Positions 8,514 to 15,849 of a DNA stretch of 33,061 nucleotides are shown one piece after another. The stretch is from a virus. Numbering within the stretch: the stretch's first letter is position 1; the number at the start of each line of letters is the position of its first letter. The DNA is taken from the IMG/VR virus record IMGVR_UViG_3300017713_000036, positions 1-33,061 of that record. One strand, 5' to 3'. The notes below the pieces were generated by a model that had not been told where the DNA came from, did no database searches, and saw nothing but the letters and a program-made list of their open reading frames with translations. A program made the translations under genes and the position numbers.

Positions 8514-10308
8514 TCACAATCTCCGGTGGACTCAATGGCCCTTTGCTGACAGGATCAGTAGTGATATTAGTCTTGCGGAATACCGACTCAACATAATCTA
8601 CCACATCAAAATATGGATCAAGTTCTACCTCATCAATGTCATTATGACCAAACACTTGACCACCTGAATACTTACGATAGAATGATCGTAGAAACTTTTC
8701 AAGTGTCGTGTACTGTTCGCGTGTAAATGACTGAGCAGATCTAAAGTCGGTTGGGTTTTCTCCCCCCGATGAAATATTTAGACCCCCCACCAGAACGAGA
8801 CCAATAGAATATACATCATGTCCATTCACTACGGCATGTTCTCCGTTACGGTTGATCGGTCTGCCTCGTTGAAGTCTACCGTCTCGTCGGATAACATAAT
8901 GATATCCAATACCATCATGGCCTAGTTCATTGTGAATGTTGTTGATCTCTATCGCACCAATATCTTTATCAGTATAAGATTCGGTTGCGTGTACAATCAC
9001 TTCAGTGATATCTCGTTTGATACTCGCAAACTCAGCGTCCAGTTCCTCTACAGATGCGATATAAGTGAAGACTTCATCTCCAGTGGTACGACCAGTCCAT
9101 TTCGCGTTGTTGGCATCAACCGGAACACCCTCGTCAAACAGACTTGCATCCACAACAACAGACCCGCTGATCGTGGTATCTAGTTGACTAAGACCATTGT
9201 CAATAGTAATAATCTCGTTTGTGGCTGCCTCAACCTCCGCCGCAGGAACCCCCTGTTTGTTTGCCTCGTTCACTACCTTATCGTTCAGGAGTATAGGAGT
9301 AGTCGCATCTTGTTCTGCGATTACGGTTTTCATCCTATCCGAGACATTAGGTGACTTATTTGCCAATGACTTGACTGCTTTAGTTTTCTCTACAGGATCT
9401 TTAGTTGCAAACTGAGCAAGGATCTCTTGTCTCTCTTTCTCTGTCGCAGAGATACCGCCAGGAACTAGATTCTGAATAAATGCACTCGCACTTCCGGTTA
9501 GTTTTTCTGCCACATTCTGTAAAACACCGGATAATCCAGTCTCTGTCCTTTGATTAAAGGCTGAAGTGAAATCGGAAACATCACTCGTAAACTTATCAAC
9601 CACCGAGTTGGTATCTTTTAATACGGTCTTGGAAAGTGCCTTGACATCACCAAACTTAGATAATGAGTTCTTGGGATCAGGTAACTTTGCGGTCAGTCCA
9701 CCAATACCAGTGGCATCAGATACCGCATCCTTGGCAGTATCCGCAACACTACTCAGAGATGCAACCGGAGTAACCTCACCAACAACATCATCAATACTAG
9801 GGATCTTCAGATCAGGAAGAGCAGCAGTAATACTTGACAGTTCGTCATTATCTGCAATCGTCGCGGTGAACTCGGATATATCCGTCATTGATTCACCGGA
9901 GATGGTTGTTACCTTATCAACTGCTTCCTGAACATCTTGGGGTGCACCACCACCTACCACTGCCATTGCAGAAGACGCAGTATCTCCACCTGACTGAGTC
10001 ATTGCAGGAAGTCCCACAATAGAAGGTAGTGCCGCAGAAGGACTTGCCGTTCCACTCAAGCCAGGAATACTGTCGGTGATTTTACCCACACCATCCTTGA
10101 GAACTTCATTGGGTGATATCGCGGATTCTCCAAGACTCTTAATACCACCCAAGGTCTGACCATCAATCGCACCAATCTTACTGGTGGTCTTGGCAAACTT
10201 CTCTTCTACTGCCTGTACCGAGGTATCAGCATATACCGCATTGTTTAGTGATCGTTTGTTTTCTTCTGCCTTTAAGACAATATCAAGATCTGATTTTTTC
10301 AATGCCAT
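8503..10308 (-). CDS. Hub-associated N-acetylmuramoyl-L-alanine amidase (Amidase_2 / T7 lysozyme-like)
   Basis: A 601-residue protein. Residues 1-400 are Ser/Thr/Asp/Val-rich with weakly repetitive helical segments and no recognised domain. Residues 433-575 form a T7-lysozyme/PGRP-type amidase: IVHATES with zinc ligand His440, GIGYHYVIRRDG with Tyr469 at the catalytic tyrosine position, SIGLVLVGGLN, and GHNDIDEVELDP with His555 and Asp564 as second and third zinc ligands (Asp replaces T7's Cys, as in AmpD). The lysine normally two residues before the third ligand is Glu562 here, so activity may be altered. The enzyme should cut the amide bond between muramic acid and the stem peptide. Lying between the two gp5 halves, it is probably the hub muralytic enzyme that replaces the T4 gp5 lysozyme; a lysis role is less likely given the context. 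Confidence 0.82.
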   Translation of the reverse strand: MALKKSDLDIVLKAEENKRSLNNAVYADTSVQAVEEKFAKTTSKIGAIDGQTLGGIKSLGESAISPNEVLKDGVGKITDSIPGLSGTASPSAALPSIVGLPAMTQSGGDTASSAMAVVGGGAPQDVQEAVDKVTTISGESMTDISEFTATIADNDELSSITAALPDLKIPSIDDVVGEVTPVASLSSVADTAKDAVSDATGIGGLTAKLPDPKNSLSKFGDVKALSKTVLKDTNSVVDKFTSDVSDFTSAFNQRTETGLSGVLQNVAEKLTGSASAFIQNLVPGGISATEKERQEILAQFATKDPVEKTKAVKSLANKSPNVSDRMKTVIAEQDATTPILLNDKVVNEANKQGVPAAEVEAATNEIITIDNGLSQLDTTISGSVVVDASLFDEGVPVDANNAKWTGRTTGDEVFTYIASVEELDAEFASIKRDITEVIVHATESYTDKDIGAIEINNIHNELGHDGIGYHYVIRRDGRLQRGRPINRNGEHAVVNGHDVYSIGLVLVGGLNISSGGENPTDFRSAQSFTREQYTTLEKFLRSFYRKYSGGQVFGHNDIDEVELDPYFDVVDYVESVFRKTNITTDPVSKGPLSPPEIVNDN

Positions 10309-11174
10309 TAGACTATCCTATCCACCAATCGTCTTGCTTGTAGTTCGACTTGTTTTATAAATGTCGCATCACCATTGTTTAGGTAGTACTTACAGAACAC
10401 CTCACAGATACCACCTTTACCCTCATAGTTAGTTGCTTGTAACAATCTAATATTGGCACTGGTTTGTGTACCCTTCAACTCATAGGCAATAAAGGCCAAC
10501 TGAGTCATGAAGAATCCAAAATCATTTGAGAAGTTTTGTAAGTCTGTATACCTGTTTCTAGAGAAGTTGGCAAGTCCTCGCGACTGTTTATTCACACCAG
10601 TTCTCATACCGGACGCAATGGTCAATGCCGAAGTCATCGCGATTGATTGTTTCACACTGTACCCAAGGTTGAGAAAGAACTTTACTGAGGTCTTTTGTCG
10701 CGATTGTAATACTCGGTTTTGTACAGCACCAGTATCTTCATTATCAATATCTGCATCTTTGGGTTTTACTGCCGCGACGATGGACTGGAATAGTCCTTCA
10801 GGTTTGTTATCTTCTCCGACATCCTCTTCTACCTGACCTCTTTGAACAGGAGTAGGTAGTTCAATGTGTGGAAGTGATCCCAGTACGATAGGAGTCTGAG
10901 AGTTCTTGCCATCCATGAACATACCAAACACCAAAGAGTTGGGTTGTAACTGAGGCATACGACCTATTCCAGATATTCCACCCTCTGTTGTAGGAGTGAC
11001 ACACTGGGCCCACGGTAGATCATTCTGAGGAATGAGTCTGGTAGATTCTGTATGCAGTCCATGAACACGAATCTTTACTCGTCCTTCAAAACCATATGGT
11101 GGTGAGGCATCTACGACAGTGGCAATGAACCATCTGGAGTTGTCACCATAAAACTCACTAAGGATACTGCTCAC
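10308..11174 (-). CDS. 5: gp5-like hub protein: OB-fold plus degenerate tail-lysozyme domain
   Basis: A 288-residue protein. Residues 14-104 (RWFIATVVDASPPYGFEGRV, KIRVHGLH, LPWAQCVTPTTEGGISGIGR, VFGMFMDG..TPIVLGS) match the N-terminal OB-fold of T4 gp5 that binds gp27. After an acidic linker, residues 160-270 resemble the phage tail lysozyme family (Phage_lysozyme2): FFLNLGYSVKQSIAMTSALT, IASGM, a GLANFSRNRYTDLQNF segment, QLAFIAYELKGT and ICEVFCKYYLN. In active members the helix ends in a Glu of an AESG-type motif; here it reads IASG with Ala187, so the domain has probably lost catalysis and may be structural. The gene overlaps the gp27-like gene by four bases and the amidase by one. The beta-helix part of gp5 is encoded separately downstream. 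Confidence 0.8.
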   Translation of the reverse strand: MSSILSEFYGDNSRWFIATVVDASPPYGFEGRVKIRVHGLHTESTRLIPQNDLPWAQCVTPTTEGGISGIGRMPQLQPNSLVFGMFMDGKNSQTPIVLGSLPHIELPTPVQRGQVEEDVGEDNKPEGLFQSIVAAVKPKDADIDNEDTGAVQNRVLQSRQKTSVKFFLNLGYSVKQSIAMTSALTIASGMRTGVNKQSRGLANFSRNRYTDLQNFSNDFGFFMTQLAFIAYELKGTQTSANIRLLQATNYEGKGGICEVFCKYYLNNGDATFIKQVELQARRLVDRIV

Positions 11175-12532
11175 GAAAGTCTCTCCAGCTTACACACATT
11201 CATTGATACCGTGTGTTGTGTACCTGAGAAGGTATGACGAGTATCGTAAATAATAAAGTCTCCTGACTTACTCTTATCTATCAACTCTTCTTCACTTGCA
11301 GTTTTGTCCTGTTCAGAGTTGTCGTTCACGATCTTGAGGTTGACGATATCACCAACACTTGCTTTTGAAACAATAAACCCAGCACCTTCTATCACCACAT
11401 TCATCATGTTCTTGTATAAGTGATTGAGAATACCTCGTCGTTCAACTTTCTTCTTGAACTTGGTAGCATCAAACTCATCATGATAACTCTTGTATCTACC
11501 GTAAGTACCACTAGAAGTCACGGTGTGATATATTCTTGGTTCAAAAACATCAACCAATGTTTCGTCCAGAGTAAACGCTGGGTCAAAGACATTTTGATTG
11601 TTGCCAATGACACCTTGTTGATTCATGTGATTAAAGGTATTTCTTATGGTATGATGTTGCGAAAAGATTTGACCCGTATTCAAGTTTGTGTTACAATACC
11701 CTGCTGACAAAGCACCCTCTTGTACTAGTTTCAGAGTGTTTGCTTGTTTGGATGCCTTCATTGCTTTAATCGCGAAGGTCTTCTCCAACTCGGTCTGGGC
11801 CTCTGCCTGAGCCACGTTGGCAGGGTTATATGTGTAAGGTAGTCTTGAGTTGAATGCTTGTTGTGATAACATGGTATCCAGATTGCCCAGACGTAAGTTA
11901 TCATCATGCATGGATGCATAGGTAAAGAATGGAGACCCTGTTATGGTGGTCGCCCGACTTGTCAACCATTTGATTGCCTGTAATGGATTCAGGTTCGGAA
12001 TAATACCCTTAATGTTTGTCTGTACAGGAGTGCTTCTATTGCCTTCTGAGTTCAGTAGATATGATAGGTCAATATCCATGTTCATTTCAGTGGCAAGTAA
12101 CTTGATCAAGATATCATCAATCTTACCACTAAACGACTTACTGATCTTCTTCATCTGTGCTAGGAATGCATGTTCGTCCAGTAAGGTAAAGACATACATG
12201 CTAGACTTACCGTTGTCTGTGGACTTTACGGATCGTTCCACACCAGTCATGATAAAGACTCGTTCAAAGACTGTGTCCAGATCGTTCTCAGCAGAAGAGA
12301 GTTCTATCAGAAACCGTTCTGTCCCCTGAAAATCAATCTTATCAAAGAGTGCTTTGTCATCTAGAATAACCACTGTTCCCGTCAAGTAAGGTTTGTCCAG
12401 ACTCTCAAAGATGTTTAACTCAGCGACAGATGTCCTGACATCAAAGAAACTCGCTTCAAACCCACCCATGCGGTCTGCACTGATCGCAGCCTCGGTGATC
12501 TTAAACTGTTGTGATTTATTTAGTTTCGGCAT
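11171..12532 (-). CDS. 27: gp27-like baseplate hub protein
   Basis: A 453-residue protein in the position expected for the hub ring, immediately before the gp5 OB-fold gene and after gp53. The N-terminal part (FFDVRTSVAELNIFESLDKP, YLTGTVVILDD) and the following GTERFLIELSS / VFIMTGVERS / YVFTLLDEHAFLAQMKKISK segments follow the strand order of tube-like hub domains in gp27/gpD proteins. The C-terminus (SVGDIVNLKIV...SGDFIIYDTRHTFSG, then VSMNVCKLERLS) has the gp27-type ending in which a short beta domain closes the hub. T4 gp27 is 391 residues. Direct identity to T4 is low as far as I can see, so the call rests on architecture and gene order. It overlaps its neighbours by one and four bases. 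Confidence 0.62.
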   Translation of the reverse strand: MPKLNKSQQFKITEAAISADRMGGFEASFFDVRTSVAELNIFESLDKPYLTGTVVILDDKALFDKIDFQGTERFLIELSSAENDLDTVFERVFIMTGVERSVKSTDNGKSSMYVFTLLDEHAFLAQMKKISKSFSGKIDDILIKLLATEMNMDIDLSYLLNSEGNRSTPVQTNIKGIIPNLNPLQAIKWLTSRATTITGSPFFTYASMHDDNLRLGNLDTMLSQQAFNSRLPYTYNPANVAQAEAQTELEKTFAIKAMKASKQANTLKLVQEGALSAGYCNTNLNTGQIFSQHHTIRNTFNHMNQQGVIGNNQNVFDPAFTLDETLVDVFEPRIYHTVTSSGTYGRYKSYHDEFDATKFKKKVERRGILNHLYKNMMNVVIEGAGFIVSKASVGDIVNLKIVNDNSEQDKTASEEELIDKSKSGDFIIYDTRHTFSGTQHTVSMNVCKLERLS

Positions 12533-13317
12533 TATGCTTCTATACGATGGAAGTTATTGAACTCAGATACCACCTTATCTACAACATCGTCCTTCAATAC
12601 ATTGATCTCTTTCAACTCGTCGTTTCGTCTCTCCAATCTATCACGATAAGTTACGGGTGTCCAACTAGAGTTAGGACTATCAAAGGCAAACAAAGTAAGA
12701 TCTTGATGTACCCCATTAGCATCCTCGTAGTGGTGAACTGCATTGTACTGTTCAGATGCTTTTACGAGAGCAGCAGTAAAAGTCTCTCCATCTTGTTCGC
12801 TGATATAGGATATGGTTTCGGTTTGGTCAAAGTTTACTGAGTTAGGATACTGACCAAAGTAAGCGCCTGGCGTTACTGAAGTGTCAATAACGAGTTGACC
12901 CATATCAAGATTACGTTTAATGATCTTACCCTGCGTACCACTGGACACACCAGTAACAATCTGACCTACCGGAAATGAGGTTGCTATGTTTGAGTTAGTG
13001 GTCACCATACGATACGGATACTTAGACTTTGCTTCTGTCAAAATATTGTAGGTCTCCACAGGCCATCCAGATAGACGGACATGATCGTTCAACAGAAAGA
13101 ATGTCCAGTAGTAATCTGTTGTACCATAGAGTTTGTATGACAATGTGTCGGGTCTCTCTCCGCTGATTATGGTGTACTTATTGTAAAATGATATATTATC
13201 TTTCAATGAATCAATCAGATCAACATACTGGGTCAGATTATCAAATATGACAGCAGGTTCGTTATCTCCGAATCGATATGGAACAATACCAAATGGTTTG
13301 AAATACTTTGTTGTCAT
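12532..13317 (-). CDS. 53: Baseplate wedge protein gp53
   Basis: A 261-residue homologue of T4 gp53 (196 residues), the wedge clamp that joins baseplate wedges around the hub and resembles a LysM fold at its start. Family features are YTIISGERPDTLSYKLYGTT followed by DYYWTFFLLNDHVRLSGWP, matching T4's RPEELANAIYGNPQLYWVLLMCNDNYDPYYGW. The middle about 105-160 is an inserted beta-rich segment (GQIVTGVSSGTQGKIIKRN) not found in T4. The C-terminus YRDRLERRNDELKEINVLKD..VVSEFNNF resembles the T4 helical end (ENEKLRQIKII..INSFMND). It overlaps gp48 and the gp27-like gene by one base each. Confidence 0.85.
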   Translation of the reverse strand: MTTKYFKPFGIVPYRFGDNEPAVIFDNLTQYVDLIDSLKDNISFYNKYTIISGERPDTLSYKLYGTTDYYWTFFLLNDHVRLSGWPVETYNILTEAKSKYPYRMVTTNSNIATSFPVGQIVTGVSSGTQGKIIKRNLDMGQLVIDTSVTPGAYFGQYPNSVNFDQTETISYISEQDGETFTAALVKASEQYNAVHHYEDANGVHQDLTLFAFDSPNSSWTPVTYRDRLERRNDELKEINVLKDDVVDKVVSEFNNFHRIEA

Positions 13318-14300
13318 TAGAATCCTTCCTCTTCAACATCTTTTCTACTGAGCGTTCTGGTTTCTTGGAATGACAGAGACATTTCAATCTCAGTAAAGTT
13401 ACCGTCCTCATGCATGGACATGGATGTATTGTTGTAGGTCACACTTACATCTCGTAAGAAGCATGGTTTGATACGAGTAGCAATCTCATCACCATCATAC
13501 TCAACCGTGATCTGAAACTTATTGGGGAATCTATACCCAATAGAGATCTCACTCGTTCCGACAGGAATATTGATCGTGTCTGGATACAACTCAGTTCGGA
13601 ATAGTTTGATGATCTCCTTTATCTCCTCTGCTTCTCGTGCAGAGGTAGCAAGAAACTTAAACGCAAAGGAAAACTCTCGCAGTCCAACAGACTTGAACAA
13701 CACACGAGTATTGGGGTTTGTTGTGACCCCACCAGCAGATCTGAATGCTCCCGCGACTTCGTCAGGGCCTTTCATCGCAAGTTTGACCGCACCTAGTTTG
13801 GCAAGATCCTTGTTTGCTGAACCCTTTAGTCCAGCAGATAGGGTTGACATGCCACCCTCAATCAAACCCGCAATGGCACCTGATCCACCCTGTAGTGCTG
13901 CTTCTGCTCCAGCACCCGCACCACCAAGGTCAAAGTTCTCGTAGGTAACATTGTCACGATACTGAAGTCCAGCAGGTAGATACAAGGATACTTGTCTTCC
14001 CATTGAGATCAACGGTCTTTCTTTTATGATTGGGACACTTGTATTAGGCCCGTTCTTATGTTCCTTTACCGACTGTTTTGTTTGTGCTGGTGTTTGTCCG
14101 GTGATTTCACTGAGTTTGTCCACACCAGCCTTGACAATATTACTTGCTGCTTCTGCAAGGTTACCTAAGTCGGTCTCTGGTTCTTCCATGACATTGAACA
14201 CCAGTCTACCCTTATACTCGTCAGGGTTGTTGAGAGGGTACTCTAGGTCTTTTACTGCCCTCGCCGCAGCAATACCCTGCACTTCATTCGGTTCTGCCAT
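13317..14300 (-). CDS. 48: Baseplate tail tube cap gp48 (gp48/gp54 family)
   Basis: A 327-residue protein at the head of the minus-strand baseplate operon. T4 gp48 (364 residues) sits on the hub and joins it to the tail tube through gp54; both have a tube-like fold. The C-terminus HEDGNFTEIEMSLSFQETRT followed by LSRKDV matches the T4 gp48 ending LPSTFTLEITMREIITLNRA. Residues 190-300 form the tube-like barrel (VLFKSVGLREFSFAFKFLAT..AREAEEIKEIIKLFR), and residues 120-190 are Gly/Ala-rich. gp48 is preferred to gp54 because a separate tube-fold protein is encoded at 15849. The gene has a TATAAATA late promoter 39-46 bases upstream and an initiation region CGGATTAGTAAAATGG. Confidence 0.75.
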   Translation of the reverse strand: MAEPNEVQGIAAARAVKDLEYPLNNPDEYKGRLVFNVMEEPETDLGNLAEAASNIVKAGVDKLSEITGQTPAQTKQSVKEHKNGPNTSVPIIKERPLISMGRQVSLYLPAGLQYRDNVTYENFDLGGAGAGAEAALQGGSGAIAGLIEGGMSTLSAGLKGSANKDLAKLGAVKLAMKGPDEVAGAFRSAGGVTTNPNTRVLFKSVGLREFSFAFKFLATSAREAEEIKEIIKLFRTELYPDTINIPVGTSEISIGYRFPNKFQITVEYDGDEIATRIKPCFLRDVSVTYNNTSMSMHEDGNFTEIEMSLSFQETRTLSRKDVEEEGF

Positions 14301-14311
14301 TTTACTAATCC

Positions 14312-14319
14312 GATAAATA
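14312..14319 (+). promoter_or_regulatory. Late promoter GATAAATA for the gp4 operon
   Basis: GATAAATA on the plus strand fits the NATAAATA late motif described for cyanophages. The predicted start is about 14325, giving a 30-base leader with AAGG five bases before the gp4 ATG. It is interleaved with the opposing late promoter at 14339-14346. Confidence 0.55.
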
Positions 14320-14338
14320 AGTTAAAAACTATTGTCTT

Positions 14339-14346
14339 TATTTATA
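14339..14346 (-). promoter_or_regulatory. Late promoter TATAAATA for the gp48 operon
   Basis: A perfect TATAAATA on the minus strand. By T4 spacing transcription would begin near 14333, with a leader of about 33 bases before the gp48 ATG. It should be a main promoter of the baseplate operon. Confidence 0.75.
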
Positions 14347-14354
14347 AGGTTTTC

Positions 14355-14849
14355 ATGGCATATTCTGGGACATATAAAGTAAAAAATACAAAGAAGTATG
14401 AGGGAGACCATACGAAGGTGGTGTACCGTTCCCTATGGGAGAAACACGCATTTAAGTGGTGTGATACTAACCCCAAGGTAAAGAAGTGGTCTTCCGAGGA
14501 AGTCATTATACCATACTTATATGAGGTTGACAAGAGATATCATCGATATTTTATGGACTTGAAGATGGTACTTGAGGATGGGTCTACATGGTTGATAGAG
14601 ATCAAACCAGACAAGGAGACTCGTATACCCACGGGTAACCGAAGAACCAAGAGGTTTATATCTGAGAGCATGACCTATGTGAAGAACATCAATAAGTGGG
14701 AGGCCGCACAGGAGTATGCCGCAGATCGTGGATGGAAGTTTGCTATCTGGACAGAGAAGAACGAACCACTGAAGACTCTCATTCCCAAATCAACAAAACC
14801 AATGAAGACATTAAAACCCCTTAAACCTTTTCAAAAACGTAAAAAATAA
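14355..14849 (+). CDS. 4: Head completion protein gp4
   Basis: A 164-residue homologue of T4 gp4 (150 residues), needed to complete the filled head so that the tail can join. The N-terminus MAYSGTYKVKNTKKYEGD matches T4's MAYSGKWVPKNISKYRGD, followed by YRSLWEKHAFKWCDTNPKVK. Residues 64-87 (RYFMDLKMVLEDGSTWLIEI, KPDKE) match T4 RRYFMDIW..FIEIKPKKE. Asp68, Glu82 and Lys84, with Glu29 ahead, have the spacing of a PD-(D/E)XK nuclease core, so a DNA-end trimming role is possible. The C-terminus is a short Lys/Pro-rich tail. First gene of the plus-strand late operon, with AAGG five bases before the ATG. Confidence 0.9.
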   Translation: MAYSGTYKVKNTKKYEGDHTKVVYRSLWEKHAFKWCDTNPKVKKWSSEEVIIPYLYEVDKRYHRYFMDLKMVLEDGSTWLIEIKPDKETRIPTGNRRTKRFISESMTYVKNINKWEAAQEYAADRGWKFAIWTEKNEPLKTLIPKSTKPMKTLKPLKPFQKRKK

Positions 14850-14850
14850 G

Positions 14851-14858
14851 TATAAATA
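14851..14858 (+). promoter_or_regulatory. Late promoter TATAAATA at the HNH gene
   Basis: TATAAATA lies directly after the gp4 stop codon and five bases before the HNH ATG. By T4 spacing the transcript would start on the A of that ATG. It may also supply the downstream tail genes. Confidence 0.65.
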
Positions 14859-14863
14859 GAACT

Positions 14864-15259
14864 ATGAAACATAAACATCACATAGTTCCAAAACACGCTG
14901 GCGGCACAGATGACCCATCTAATCTGGTGGAGTTGACTATTGAAGAACACGCAGATGCACATCGTAAGTTATACGAACAGTATGGCAGAAAGGGTGATTA
15001 TATTGCGTGGAAAGCATTATCGGGACAAATATCTGGAGCAGAAGCAAACCGACTTGCAGTAAAATATCGTGATACTTCATATATGAAAACCCCAGAGTGG
15101 GGTAAGTTGATGAGTGAAAGTGTTCAGAAAGTGTGGGATTCTGGAAAAAGAAAAAGAATAGATAGACTTAATGCTACTAAATATTTCAAGTCAAACGATA
15201 AAAAAAGAGAACGAAATAATACTCCAAGAGATTGGCATAGTAGTGGGCCAGGCAGATGA
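14864..15259 (+). CDS. HNH endonuclease (homing type)
   Basis: A 131-residue basic protein. The N-terminus holds a compact HNH motif: His5-His6 (KHHIVPKHAGG), Asn20 in DDPSNLVELT, and His29/His33 in EEHADAHRKLY, the pattern of small free-standing phage HNH nucleases that cut DNA with one metal ion. Residues 74-95 (KTPEWGKLMSESVQKVWDSG) look like a NUMOD3-type DNA-binding repeat, and the C-terminus is Lys/Arg-rich. It sits between gp4 and the gp2-like candidate, which may be adjacent in relatives, as expected of a homing gene inserted between conserved late genes. Its stop overlaps the next start as ATGA, so translation is coupled. No Shine-Dalgarno site is seen. Confidence 0.82.
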   Translation: MKHKHHIVPKHAGGTDDPSNLVELTIEEHADAHRKLYEQYGRKGDYIAWKALSGQISGAEANRLAVKYRDTSYMKTPEWGKLMSESVQKVWDSGKRKRIDRLNATKYFKSNDKKRERNNTPRDWHSSGPGR

Positions 15260-15849
15260 GTAACATATTCAACAGATTAGAACTACAGGCATTCCGTGCT
15301 GGTGTAACACCCCGTACCGAAGAATCGCGTGAATGGTTCAGAAAGAAAGCATCCAACATGCGTTCCATCAACCGACAAGAGTTGATGAAAGAGGAACCAC
15401 TAAAGACCAGAGCCCAACGAGGTGTTATTGGTACGATGCAGATGTTCTTCTATGATCCCAAAGGCAAAGACACACTACCATACTATGATACATTTCCGTT
15501 GGTGGTAGTTGTGGGGCCCGCAGAGGGTGGGTTCTATGGTCTCAACCTACACTATCTACCACCCTTGTTACGAGCAAAGATGTTGGATTCGTTGATGGAG
15601 GTTGCGTCTAGCAAGACCAGTGATGATGCGAAGTTCAACATCACATACAAACGACTACAGAGTATCTCCAAGTTACGATACTACAAACCATGCTTCAAGC
15701 ACTACTTGACCAAGCATGTACAGAGTAAGTTTGCAGAAGTACCCGCGCCTGAGTGGGAGATTGCTACATTCCTACCAACCGCAAGTTGGAGAAAGTCCAA
15801 CTCTCAGAAGGTGTTCTACGATTCAAGACAGATGATAGGTAAAGACTAA
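15256..15849 (+). CDS. Conserved late protein, candidate gp2-like DNA end protector
   Basis: A 197-residue protein with a conserved centre: MQMFFYDPKGKDTLPYYDTF, PLVVVVGPAEGGFYGLNLHY and LPPLLRAKMLDSLM at about 61-115. I have seen this block in marine T4-like phages, but I cannot place it firmly. In T4 the genes next to 4 include 2 (DNA end protector), so a gp2-type role protecting packaged DNA ends is the best guess from position; the length (T4 gp2 is about 274) is shorter. Residues 1-50 are basic and helical. The C-terminal half is Lys/Tyr/Trp-rich (ISKLRYYKPCFKHYLTKHV). No catalytic motif is seen. It overlaps the HNH gene by four bases and the next gene by one. Confidence 0.5.
   Translation: MSNIFNRLELQAFRAGVTPRTEESREWFRKKASNMRSINRQELMKEEPLKTRAQRGVIGTMQMFFYDPKGKDTLPYYDTFPLVVVVGPAEGGFYGLNLHYLPPLLRAKMLDSLMEVASSKTSDDAKFNITYKRLQSISKLRYYKPCFKHYLTKHVQSKFAEVPAPEWEIATFLPTASWRKSNSQKVFYDSRQMIGKD

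Noticed and set aside
14527-14555. TTGACA within gp4 on the plus strand
   Set aside because: The -10 region 17 bases on (TTTATG) is weak and the site is coding.
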